Assembly (NCBI GenBank): GCA_904066235.2
Contig: CAJFCV020000002.1
Span: 2,852,001 to 2,916,000, forward strand
Length of the DNA stretch: 64,000 nt
DNA from: Bursaphelenchus xylophilus
Lineage: Eukaryota; Nematoda; Chromadorea; Rhabditida; Aphelenchoididae
Reading direction: 5' to 3'
Shown one piece after another: positions 22,159 to 31,961 of the stretch (positions within the stretch are counted from its first letter, which is position 1; each line of letters opens with the position of its first letter). A model generated the notes under the pieces. The model ran no database searches and had not been told where the DNA came from. It saw only the letters and a program-made list of their open reading frames with translations. Position numbers and translations under genes: made by a program.

Positions 22159-22605
22159 TTTTCGGGTCGACGACATTTCCGGTGAACACAAAATCGATCG
22201 ATATCGGACGTAAGGCAGGTGGATGCCCAAAAAAAGGTTGTCGGAGGTGCCTACGAGGCCTGCCAAAGCCGTTAGACGCTCGGCGAAGACTCGGCGGTGA
22301 CTTGACAAGAAATATGTCCACTTTTTCTAGTTTTAGCTATTACTAACGTTAGTTTTCTTTACCCTGAGTGGTTGTAACATGTATAAGACCAAACTTTATA
22401 GCTACAAAACGAAGATGCCTAACTTTTATTGAGGTAATATGATTGATGTGAGTACTTGTAGAAATACCTCAAAGTAGGTAATTAGCTATCCTAGGACCCG
22501 ATCAATCTTATTATTTCAACTAACTCTTCTCCTAGCCTCCGCCATGCATACAACGACAAACCGGCACCATCCATAGTATCGTTGGCCCGAAAAGTCGCAT
22601 TGCCT
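22159..22605. repeat. Family F dispersed element, copy 1
   Basis: Shares with 49806, 51752 and 62385 an ordered series of words: TCGACGACATTTCCGG at the start, GGTGCCTACGAGGCCTG, GCTCGGCGAAG, TTTTAGCTATTACTAACGTT, GATTGATGTGAGTAC, CCCGATCAATCTT and TATCGTTGGCCCGAAAAGTCG at the end. The ends are imperfect inverted repeats. No coding capacity. Confidence 0.7.
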
Positions 22606-22611
22606 TCGTAT

Positions 22612-23400
22612 TGTAAAGTCGCTGGGTTGATTTTCGCAGCATGTACTGTGCGACAACGGTCTCTCTGCCCGAGTGTGTAGATAGAAAGACCTTTTTCGGC
22701 CATATCTTTGCCATTTTTGTGCGGAAAAAAATGATTCGTAGGGGAAGCATTACCCTCTGCATTATTCTTCTATATATAGGCATAGAACTTTCCAGGCCCA
22801 AATTAAAACAAAATGGAGTACTTCCATGGTTGGTTTCAACATCGTTTCATTCCAAACTTCCCCGGCAGTGATGTCATCTTGATGTCTGCCTATATGATGA
22901 AGCCCCTAAAACATCATCGGAAGCCCCGCTGATCCTTGACTTTTTCTCATGCAATCTTATCCCCGGCTAAGCACAATTGTCTATTGTTGCATGCAATGCT
23001 CGTAATCCCCGCAGTAGAGAATCTTTATTAGCATGAGATCACATTTTTAGAATTTTACATTTGAGATTATCCATCGGGGGTTTGCGATCTTTAATGATAG
23101 TCCAATAAGCAAGGGTTTAGCACGATGTAAAGCTTGAAACTTGAATTACTGGAAGTAAGGATTAGAGAAATGTGTTATAGGGCGTTTCAAGGAGAACTGC
23201 GGGAAAAAGTAATCAATTCTTTTGTCGGCCATGCGTTGGGGAGAAAAGCTTAAACGATACTTTGCAAAGATATCAAGTTTTTCCTGAAAGTCGCCGGACT
23301 GATTTTTGGCGTTTGCACTGTGCGAAAAAGTCAGGCGCGAGCGACAGTCCAAAAAAGCCTATTGCACCGTGCAAAAGCAAGAAATTGCACCTTACAAAGT
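22612..23400. other. Family D fragments and spacer
   Basis: A D left end sits at 22612-22660 (TGTAAAGTCGCTGGGTTGAT) and D-like sequence at 23284-23400 (GAAAGTCGCCGGACTGATTT, GCACCGTGCAAAAGC). The rest is unique and shows no exon. Confidence 0.45.
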
Positions 23401-24230
23401 AAAAACTTTTGTACGGGAGTCGGAAGCCGGAGCCACAAATTTTGACCATGGCAACCTCTGGTCGTGAGCCCGATACGCGGGCACTGATTTTGATAACTTT
23501 CATGTGAAAAAATCTCCTAACCGGATGTATTGGATGCCAAGAAAGTCTTGAAATTTTATGTCTTCTGTTTTTTCTGGGGAAGAGCGGACACTTCTTCGGT
23601 TTTCTTGATGTGATCATGCAATATTTCAAGCGATTTTTTTTCTTTTTGCTGTTCTTTTAAGAATTCACAGAAAATCCGTTAACACCGGCTACTGGTGAGT
23701 AAGATTTTAATAATTCTTTTAATTTGGATCTCTCCAATCTTCCTACTGTAGCATTCTCCGACCGTCGGATTTGCCCCCACGAGTTTTCAATTTGCTAAAT
23801 CCTTTAAACACTTGATTAAAGCCCAAAATAAACCGGTTAACCTTTCCGAAGTACGGTATTCTGGACTTTTATTCGCCGGCTAATCAAATTCCCAACGGAT
23901 TACAGACATCCCGATGCGTTGTGATCTTCGCGGATTGCACCGGATATTGGCCAAAAATGCGGCTAATCCCGTAAGCTGGGGACTTGACTCAATGCGAAAA
24001 TGGGATGAGATTTGGGATATGATAAGATTCGGTCGGTCAGGTCTCAGATTTGGCAAAGGGCAGGGAGCTGAGCCGGGCCGGGATTATCCGCCGGATGTCA
24101 GGGATGTTGCAATGAACAAGAGATCAGCGGATTTGCCGACGTGAAAATCTCAACATAAAAATTTCTTGAGCCCAGTAAGTGTGAAATAACCCAAATTTTC
24201 GCTTTTCCGGTGGATGCATGATTGGAGGAA
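23401..24230. other. Spacer without recognised gene
   Basis: 23405-23465 resembles the right end of the small hAT-like element at 30880 (AATTTTGACCATGGCAACCTC), probably a remnant. 23900-24140 is open on the plus strand but shows no domain or splice signals. Confidence 0.3.
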
Positions 24231-24530
24231 GACTTGACTCAAATTTAAAATTTTGGGTCAACTTTTCCCCTGAAACAACCGGGGTATTTTTTATGTACAC
24301 TACATCTATAACGAACTAATTTTTTACTTTTCCGTTGAACCCTTGGCCGGAAAAAGACTTGACTCAAATTTAAAATTTTGTGTCAACTGTTCCCTTCATG
24401 CGATTCAAGATTAATTTTTTTATTTTAACAAACGATATTTTCACTTTTCCCCTGAATCCATAATTGAAGGTAGACTTCACTCAAATTCAAAATTTTGGGT
24501 CAACTGTTGCCCTCAAACACTTCTTTTAAA
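24231..24530. repeat. Threefold tandem repeat of about 120 bp
   Basis: GACTTGACTCAAATTTAAAA followed by TTTTGGGTCAAC occurs at 24231 and 24356, and diverged (GACTTCACTCAAATTCAAAA) at 24473. It lies just downstream of the chemoreceptor stop codon. Confidence 0.7.
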
Positions 24531-24590
24531 TTCAACGCTTTCATGGTTTCGTGGCAACAACACACGTAATACCACTGAAAATCACAATAT

Positions 24591-26894
24591 TTATACAACA
24601 TATGGTGTGCTTAAAATGGTAACGACACTCGAACTGCCGGAGAAAATCCATTTCCCCGGGAACACGGCGTTCCGAACGTCCTTTGACGTCACGATCAGCA
24701 ACACGCCCGGTGCCAACGAGAGTGCCGAAATGATTATTGGGATGCCACAAACGCCGAGGTAGATACTCCAAGCTCTTGCCAGATCCGAGTAGGTCTCATC
24801 GAGACGGAAGTTCTGGTAAGCTAGCTGAAAACAATGGAAAAAATTAAACGTTTTCGTAGTATAATATAATTTATCGACAAAAAGATGACTTACTAAGGTC
24901 ACAAACGATACCACGTGCAGAACAAAAACAAAAATTGTGTAGCCAAAAAAGTTTGCGCTGAAGTCTCGACTTCCCCGGCCCTTTTTGCACAGCAAAATGA
25001 TTGTGGTCAAGTTGAGTCCGAAGGCCATCAACATGACCATTCCGTGATAAACTATTGTCCGTACTGCCATGGGGATCTGTTATAGAAATAGTTAGTATTT
25101 TGATGAGCTCGGCTCAGTTCCTTTTTAAGGCTGTGTATCGGCTACAAAAGACTTACACCGAAAGTAATACTATGATCGTAGTCAAGTCCCTTCAGCGTAA
25201 TACCGTAGACGACAGATTCGTAGAGTTTGCTGCGATTCAAAAGCAAACTGAATGTGAATATGAAAGGAGGCACAAGATACAGTACTAGGATGACATTCCA
25301 ATATTCTTTCCAAATCTAAAAACTCAACTTTTTAACAGCTGAAATTTTGACATATAAATAACAAAATTTTGCCAAAAATGGCGGAGAACCAAGTACAGCA
25401 GAGGACCGGATCCAGTGGCAAAGAACGTACCATTTCGCATCCAGGAAGTATCACAAAATGTAGCAAAATACCTCCCTCTCCAAGTGAAAAAACTCCGGTT
25501 TGAAGAGCGCGCTTTTTCCCTCACAAAAGGAGCGGGTGCGCTTTTGAAATCGGAGTCTTTCACTGGGAAATGGAGGTATTTTGCCACATTTTTGATACTT
25601 CCGGGATGCAAAATGGTATGTTTTTTTGCCACTGGACCAGGCCCGTCACTATATTTCGCTCAATTTTTACAGTTTCCCACCTTGTCATAGTGAAACATCA
25701 ATGCAATACTTGAAAACCGATTCATGGCCATCAGCAATATCCCGGTTTGAGATGCGTAATTGAAATAAAACCTTCCAAAAACAAAAATGATATTCAAATT
25801 GTAGGAGGGCTCATGGAAATAGTCGAAAAACCATTGTAACGCCGAGAGGTTTGGTAGAGAAATACTATAGTTTGTGCAAATCACGCAGAGGATGTCCTGA
25901 AAATAAATACGATTTTCAATGCGATTTTTAATTGATTCACTATAGTACAAATGCAAAATTTTTAATCATAAATAGAAGAGGAGTACCTCAAGTGCGACGC
26001 TCGCTTTTTTTTACCTGTCTCTTGAATTCTGTGGTCAAGTTGTATCGTGCCTTTAAAATCACAAAGACGTTTATCTATACCGTTTATTCCAGGGCATTGC
26101 TTTAATAATTTAATAATTGTTTGCTAGGAATAAGATTAGGAATGAAAGGTAATTGGAAAGTTTTTTTAGGACATGCGTGGGTCCCAAATTGTTTTTTCTT
26201 GCTAGCGGTACACAAACACAGCTATACAAGAAATGACACACAGTAAACCTTTGACGTCGTTTGAGAAAAAAATAATCGTTTATCAAAGCATTTATTGCTC
26301 TATGGAAGGAACAAAAATGTCGCTGAAAAATAGCGATAATGGCCCTCAACTTTCTCGCAATTGCGCTAGAATTGACCCAGGGCTGTGACTTTGTCAATAG
26401 TTTTTGACGCACCAAATATCAGTCTGTCGGGAAAATAATGTGTATTTCATCTCCTTACAGTCGCGCACGACATTTGCAGCGGCGGCTAGCGATGGTTGGC
26501 AATTCCAAGGGGCCACATTATTTTCTCCACATTATTTTCCCGGCGGACTGATACCTAATAAACTTCGGGGCTAAGGTATTACACAGGAATGATTGCTCTT
26601 GCGAACAGCGGCTTCAAAACTCACCACAATTCCATTGTAAAATACGATTTGATAAAACGCCGACGTGAAGACATGCCTCCTCTTATAGAGCACCACAAAC
26701 AACCGAGCATTTATTATAACAAACGGGACTTGAACCACAATCGCAACAGCGGTGGTCAAGTTGACAATAAAGTTGTAATCTTGTGTCACAGCACCATTCG
26801 GAACGTATTTCGGCATAATTCGGACCCGTTTCCTCTGAAAAAATGGGTTTGGTTGAGGAATGGCCCACTCTTCACCTGTCGCTTCAAAGACCAA
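24591..26894 (-). CDS. Seven-transmembrane chemoreceptor, Srg-superfamily (Srg/Srv type)
   Basis: Five minus-strand exons, all in phase 0: 26625-26894, 25681-25896, 25157-25315, 24894-25076, 24591-24824. Together they give 353 aa. Hydrophobic segments lie at about 45-68, 85-105, 125-148, 167-188, 216-245, 254-276 and 297-325. Helix 3 ends MNRFSSI (149-153), in the place of the DRY-like motif, followed by HYDKIW, as in nematode Srg-superfamily receptors. Helix 7 is followed by LIVTSKDVRNAVF, also typical. Such receptors act at the surface of chemosensory neurons; the ligand is unknown. The start is uncertain: a second Met at residue 27 (26816) would shorten the N-terminus. The donor of exon 2 is the weaker GTGGGA. 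Intron 2 holds a family G element (25396-25650). Srg versus Srv cannot be settled by eye. Confidence 0.82.
25396..25650. repeat. Family G element inside chemoreceptor intron 2
   Basis: Left CAGAGGACCGGATCCAGTGG preceded by TA; right CCACTGGACCAGGCCCGTCACT. Both sides continue through CGTACCATTT..GGAAGTATCA and CCTCCCTCTCCAAGTGAAAA in inverted order. It does not touch the exons. Confidence 0.75.
25978..26035. repeat. Family B end fragment in chemoreceptor intron 1
   Basis: GAGGAGTACCTCAAGTGCGACGCTCGC matches the B terminus; the matching other end was not found nearby. Confidence 0.5.
26418..26552. repeat. Family A2 element in chemoreceptor intron 1
   Basis: Left ATCAGTCTGTCGGGAAAATA then TGTG; right CCACATTATTTTCCCGGCGGACTG. 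The interior has the A2 words GCGGCTAGCGATGGTTGGC. Confidence 0.7.
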
Positions 26895-27159
26895 ACCCTT
26901 TCCGTCTGCACGCCGAGAACTTGAGTAAGGAGGAATGAATTTCTTCAGAATTCGGAAGGAGGTGACATTACTCAGCGGTTACACGCGATCTCTGCCAAGG
27001 GAGGTGTTGAAAGTGGGGCGAACGGAATTGAAAGAAACTTGGCGTAAATTTAGAGCAAGACCTAGTTTTATGCCGAAGATTGAGGGCCCACAATGCTACT
27101 CTCTTGAATCGTAGACCCTAATAAGAGCATAACGGTTGGAACTCACACGTCTTGAGATG
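26895..27159. other. Upstream flank of the chemoreceptor gene
   Basis: Short GC-balanced sequence before the minus-strand ATG, presumably holding its promoter. No TATA-like motif or other repeat is recognised. Confidence 0.3.
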
Positions 27160-27301
27160 AAAAAAAAATGCAACCGGAACATTGGCTTTCAAAACCCAAA
27201 TTTGTCTGTAAATAGCCACAAAGTTTTGTCCAAACAAAGTGTGATAATTGAAAAAAAAAAATAAAAAAAAAAGAAAAAGCCGCAAATATTTTTCGGTTAT
27301 A
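27160..27301. repeat. Repeat H (uninterrupted copy)
   Basis: Contains GCAACCGGAACATTGGCTTT, TTTGTCCAAACAAAGTGTG and GCCGCAAATATTTTTCGGTT. The same words occur inverted at 35912-35987 and 36453-36515, where a family B element splits them. H abuts a family G element at both loci. Confidence 0.65.
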
Positions 27302-27514
27302 CAGTGGAGAACTTGATCCAGTGGCAAAAACGTACCATTTTGCATACGGGAAGTATCAGAAATGTGGGAAAATGTTCTCCTCTCCAAGTGAAAAAACTCC
27401 GGTTTCAAAAGCGCGAAGTTTTTTCACTTGGAGAAGGAAGTATTTTGCCACATTTTTGCTGCTTCCCGGATGCAAAATTTTACGTTTTTTGCCACTTCAT
27501 CGGGTCCGTCACTG
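27302..27514. repeat. Family G element
   Basis: Left CAGTGGAGAACTTGATCCAG after TA; right CACTTCATCGGGTCCGTCACTG. Internal inverted segments CGTACCATTTTGCAT and TGCAAAATTTTACG. Confidence 0.75.
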
Positions 27515-27951
27515 TGTCAACGTCGATAACTTTATGCCAATTCTTAGGGACTTTTCACGGAATCGTGATAGTGTGCAAAATTGTAACAGTTCCCCACCTA
27601 AAATCCTCCATTGTAAAACGTCTCAACATCCCTTATTAGGAAGGAGTCTAAAGAACGAAGACGAAAAAGTGAGTGGGGTTTCTATTCTAAGTAAGCCGGA
27701 AAAAATGTTTCCTAAATTTAATCAAGACACAAGATTTCGTGAAGACCGGGCCTTGAGAAACAATTCGGAGATGTTCCACGGTCCGAAAAAGACTTTTTCG
27801 AACGTCAAACCAATTGTGATGAAAAATGGAAGCCGGCCAAATGGCTTTCGAACACATTACTCTGTACGCGGATGGGCCAAAATTAATAAAACGTTTTGAA
27901 AAAAGCGTGTGATCTGCTGTGTCCAATTACACCTTTGAAAAAGTGCACACT
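27515..27951 (+). other. Open region of uncertain coding status
   Basis: The plus frame stays open from the G element to TGA at 27899 (about 125 codons after the repeat) and reads as a basic, Asn/Ser-rich peptide with FNQDTRFREDRALRNNSEMF. There is no clear acceptor, start or known motif. It may be a terminal exon of an unread gene or chance. Confidence 0.2.
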
Positions 27952-28109
27952 ATCAGTCTGTCGGGAAAAGAATGTGGACTTGTCGCGCCTTGAAATCGCC
28001 CATCATCGCCTTGCGGCACCTTGCGGAGGATGGAGATTTGGTGTGCGACCCCGATGAGGTTAGACACATTGCAGCGACGAATTCTGATTATTTTCCCGAC
28101 AGGCCAATA
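27952..28109. repeat. Family A2 element
   Basis: Left ATCAGTCTGTCGGGAAAAGA then TGTGGACTTGTCGCGCCTTG; right GATTATTTTCCCGACAGGCC. The interior has the A2 words GAAATCGCCCATCATCGCC. Confidence 0.7.
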
Positions 28110-28162
28110 GGTGGGACGTATAAAAAGGTTTTGCATAAACATGTCAAAGCTTTTAGCCCACC

Positions 28163-28275
28163 TATCAGGACGTCGGGAAAATAATGAGGACTCTGTCGCA
28201 CCAAAATCAGATTGTTTTTCACTTCAGCGACGCGATCGGAGCAGCAACAATGCGCTCGTTATTTTACCGACAGAA
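28163..28275. repeat. Family A1 element, internally deleted
   Basis: Left ATCAGGACGTCGGGAAAATA, right CGTTATTTTACCGACAGAAG. It lacks the GAAAATGAATT block of longer copies. Confidence 0.6.
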
Positions 28276-28798
28276 GAGTTTTTGGGATTTTGTAGACCGC
28301 CGGTGATATTTCACACTATGGATGCTCTTCACACACAGGCTTACATGATTCATACATTGCAGAGTAACCATCACAAAAAAAAAGAAAGACTGAATTGCAA
28401 TTTATACAGTATTCCGAAGATGACGAAATTTTTTTCCTTTTCATCGAACGTCTGGAATCCGGAAGCGTTTTTGCAATCTTTGGTTTGGTTCAATTTTGCT
28501 ACCTCAATTAATCCGTATCATCGAAACCGTCCCCCCACCTTTAGAACAATGTTTATTTGTTTGTCCAAGCGTTACTCGCCGCAACCCTTCCGCCTTTTCA
28601 ATTACGCAAAAACATTGCGAGCCTTAAGCTGATTAGGTGGAAAGTTAGACGTCTCAAAAGCATATGTATGTATGTACATAAATATTAGAACATTACAAGT
28701 ATTTTTATTTCTCTTGGATACTGATCAGCCTCTTATTGTTAGAAAGAAATTTTGCTTGCAGATGTAGGACAAACTAGCATCGTTGTATGGTACCATAG
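28276..28798. other. Spacer without recognised gene
   Basis: A plus frame runs through the preceding A1 copy to 28632 (173 codons) but has no splice support. Nothing is claimed. Confidence 0.3.
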
Positions 28799-28806
28799 CT
28801 CTCTAG

Positions 28807-29625
28807 TAGAGGTGGCAATCGGGCCGGGCCGGGCCGAATTTTGCGGCCCGGCCCGCGGGCCGAAGTGACCAGGCCGGCCCTGGGCTTTTTCAAATTTGCT
28901 CAGGCCCGGCCCGGCCCGGCCCGGTGAAAGCCCAGGCCGGCCCGGCCCGGCCCTGTTTGGCCCGATACTGCAAAAAGGTTGGATAAAATTTATGCACTCT
29001 CTACTGGAACTTTTTATGCCTTCCAGCGGGGTTTTACGTCTATATGAGTGGAATTAAAACGTCTAGTCGGCTGACTGGAACAGCCGAACAGGTACCTAAA
29101 ACCTAGCCAAAAAGTTGGATTGTGTCGATTTTTTTTATCCTATAGAAAGTTAGCTATGTAAAAATATGGACGTTATGAGGCTACATGTTTAATCAAAAAC
29201 TGCGTAGATGCGTTCATTTACCTCAAGGAACCAAATTACAGCGAAATGTTTAAGTTTATCATCAAAAATTCGAAGATTTGCCCGATCCTTGCATATTTGG
29301 GTGGGATTTTACATATACATAATCAGTGATTTTAAAGAGTTTGAAAAGGTGGTAAAACAGTATATAAGTCAAAAAGGTTTGATTTAATATCCATCCAACA
29401 ATTCTGCTAAGCATTTGTGCTTTATTTTGCTGGTTCAGTATTATTTTTTTTCACTTATCCACCTTCCGGGCCGGGCCGGGCCGAGAGTCTCGGCCCGGCC
29501 GACGGGCCGAAGCGGTCAGGCCGGCCCTGGGCTTTTTCAAATCTGCTCAGGCCCGGCCCGGCCCGGCCCAATCACCGGGCCCGGCCGGGCCGGGCCGGGC
29601 CGGCCCAGCCCGATTGCCACCTCTA
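28807..29625. mobile_element. Non-autonomous hAT-like element with GGCCGGGCC arms
   Basis: Perfect 8-bp direct duplication CTCTCTAG flanks it (28799-28806 and 29626-29633). Ends are TAGAGGTGGCAATCGGGC and the exact inverse GCCCGATTGCCACCTCTA. Subterminal arms of about 150 bp are made of GGCCGGGCC/GGCCCGGCC words around a shared CCGGCCCTGGGCTTTTTCAA. The centre (28980-29450) is AT-rich and has no transposase frame. An 8-bp duplication and YAGRGRTGGC-like ends fit the hAT superfamily; class membership is inferred, the duplication is seen. Confidence 0.88.
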
Positions 29626-29633
29626 CTCTCTAG

Positions 29634-30871
29634 AGTCTGTGTCAGTGAGATAAGAAAAATTTGGATCAGAGTAACGAAGGAAAACGGATTTGTGTTGTGA
29701 AATACGATGAAAATTGGAACAAATTTAGAGTGGTGCTTTCTAGATTCCTAACTCGCGCTCTGTAGGAACGACCTAGATTTTTAAGCCAACAGGTTGAAAA
29801 AAATGGCATTTTCTGCGTACTTTGGCATAAAAAGTTCCATGTTTAATTCTGCCGTCGAGGGTGACGTTTTCGTACAAAGTAGCCTTTTTCCGCATGCAAT
29901 TGGCAAAAACATAGCCAAAAAATGGTTTATATCTGAAGCTCGCCTACTCAAGGTGCGTTCAAAACTTACACAAAATTTGAGCGTCCCAACGCTCAGATTT
30001 TTTGCACTTTCCCTGTAAAAATCAAAAATTTGAACCCTCCTCAAAATTTTTTTTTCGTAATTCTCGCCGCGGATTACGACAAATCGGAGGCGATTTTCGC
30101 AAATTCACTCATTAAGCTGCGGAAGCGGGTAAACTCCAGTAGTGCAGCGTCATAAGTAGTAATTGGGTTCCTTTTGATTTCTGCGTTCTGTTTTTTTGAG
30201 CTTGGTCTCTTAAAATAGCGGCAGATGCTTTATTTTGCGATTGCAGAGGTCACTTTGGAGTTTCAGAGCAATATTTTTTGAAACTCTGCACCATTTAGCG
30301 CCTTCGCCTAGTAGGGAGAATGCTGAAAGTGGGACGCTTAGATTGCGACGAAACTTGTTCCCAATTTAGAATAATTTTTTTGGCTAGTAGGGGGAAGTGG
30401 TCGAAGTTAGAAGCTTAGATTTTTACGAAACTTGGCAAAAGATTAGAATAATTTTGTGCACTCCTAGCTCGCGTTTTGCAGAAACGACTGAGATTTTGAG
30501 GCCGAAACTTGGTCAAAGCTCATCAAATTTTTGTCAAATTTTTACATAAAAAATTTCACGTCCATTCCTACCGTAGATGGTGATGTTTCCACAAAAAAAT
30601 CATTTTTTCCACGTGATAACGGAACAGATGTCGCCAAAAAGCATTTTTTGTCCAACCGCTTTTTCTCCAACTTCATGATCACGGAATAAGGACAAAAAAG
30701 TCGATTAAAAACCGAAACTTCGCTTTCTTCATTGTCGACTTGCACAACGGTAACGAGCAGTCTGGTGACGAAATTTATATGTTCTTTAAGGAAATTGACT
30801 GCTCTACAATACATACACAGATTTTTTTAACCGTTACATCTTCTGGCTAACCGCACACGTGTAAAAACGTA
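29634..30871. other. Family B-related remnants, no gene recognised
   Basis: 29690-30010 and 30320-30700 contain B words (CTAACTCGCGCTCTGTAGGAA, AGCGTCCCAACGCTCAGATT, TCGCGTTTTGCAGAAACGAC). They look like diverged overlapping copies. The frames here have no domain. Confidence 0.4.
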
Positions 30872-30879
30872 ATGGCCAC

Positions 30880-31064
30880 CAGAGATTGCCACGTCTCCGG
30901 TGCCGGCTCTTGGCTCCGGCTCTGAGCGGCTCCGGCTCCGAAATTAAAAAAATTTCCTTTTTAAATTTTCCATGGGAGCCGGGAGCCGGAGATGCAAATT
31001 TGGCCTCGGCTCCGGCTCTGGGAGCTAAGAGCCAGAGCCGAAATTTTGACCGTGGCAATCTCCG
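30880..31064. mobile_element. Short hAT-like element with 8-bp duplication
   Basis: ATGGCCAC flanks it directly (30872-30879 and 31065-31072). Ends CAGAGATTGCCACG and the imperfect inverse CGTGGCAATCTCCG. The interior is rich in GGCTCCGGCTC and its inverse. The 185-bp size, 8-bp duplication and CAGAGATTGCC end suggest a miniature hAT element distinct from the one at 28807. Confidence 0.8.
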
Positions 31065-31072
31065 ATGGCCAC

Positions 31073-31672
31073 TTTTTATTTTTTCAATTTTTTTTGATTG
31101 CCGATCGCCGGAGAAAAAAGTTCGGAATGCACAATGCATTTCGCCCCAAAAAAAAACACCATTTACACAGACCATTTTGGATTTTTTGCCTTGCGTCGCG
31201 CGCGATTCCCTTTTTCGCTACAAAAAATCCATTTTCATAGTGCGATATAACAGACCTTTTTACCGCGAGTATTGCTGCAACTCTTTTTAACAAGGTCCTC
31301 AGCTCTCCCACGTAGACCTTACAAAAGGTCCATCAAACAGAGAAGAGACCGTTTCTCCTCGCGGGTTTGACCGGCTTGAAACCCGAACTCGGAAAGCGGG
31401 GGGAAGTCGCTTGGACAATATGTTTGCGCTTCTTATTGTTCCCCATTGAACGATAAGCCTGTCCTTTATATTGCTGATACGAAACCTGATAATCGCTTCA
31501 GTTCCATTCGCTTCTCATTAGATGACCGCAACGTGGTCAGCATTTCGTGGCCGTAGGACCGAAAACAACGGCTTTTTGGAGGTTTTTTCATGTAACTTGT
31601 GCCGGTCAAAGGGCTCCAAAAACAGTTGGCAATAGTATATTTAGATTTTTTTTTGACCGCAAAGTCTCTTTT
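31073..31672. other. Spacer without recognised gene
   Basis: No repeat family or exon is recognised. Confidence 0.35.
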
Positions 31673-31831
31673 ATCAGTGTGTCGGAAAAATAATTAGCTC
31701 TCTGCCGCTGAGAAAATCATGTCGTTGAATTGAAAAGCAATTTGATTTTCGCCGCAACACAATTCATTTTCTCGGCGGCGATGCGATTTTTGATGCCACA
31801 GAGCGCTCATTATTTTCCCGACAGACCGATA
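31673..31831. repeat. Family A1 element, reverse orientation
   Basis: Left ATCAGTGTGTCGGAAAAATA, right CTCATTATTTTCCCGACAGACC, with the complementary interior TTCATTTTCTCGGCGGCGAT. Confidence 0.7.
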
Positions 31832-31931
31832 TTGTTGTCAACGTTTGCTTATGAATTTTACGGCCGTCTCAGACAAGGTTTTCGCTTATAATTATCCCGC
31901 TTTACACCTTAAAAAAAGCAATTTTTGATCC

Positions 31932-31948
31932 TCTTATATAAATAGTTG
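31932..31948 (+). promoter_or_regulatory. TATA-like box of the secreted-protein gene
   Basis: CTTATATAAATAG lies about 25 nt upstream of the ATG at 31962. The very short distance implies a very short 5' leader. Confidence 0.5.
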
Positions 31949-31961
31949 TAGCCACACAAAC

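Noticed and set aside
22246..22300. tRNA-like segment in the family F core
   Set aside because: No cloverleaf, no B-box and no anticodon arm could be formed by eye.
28111..28632. 173-codon plus frame
   Set aside because: It starts inside a family A element and has no acceptor, donor or motif.
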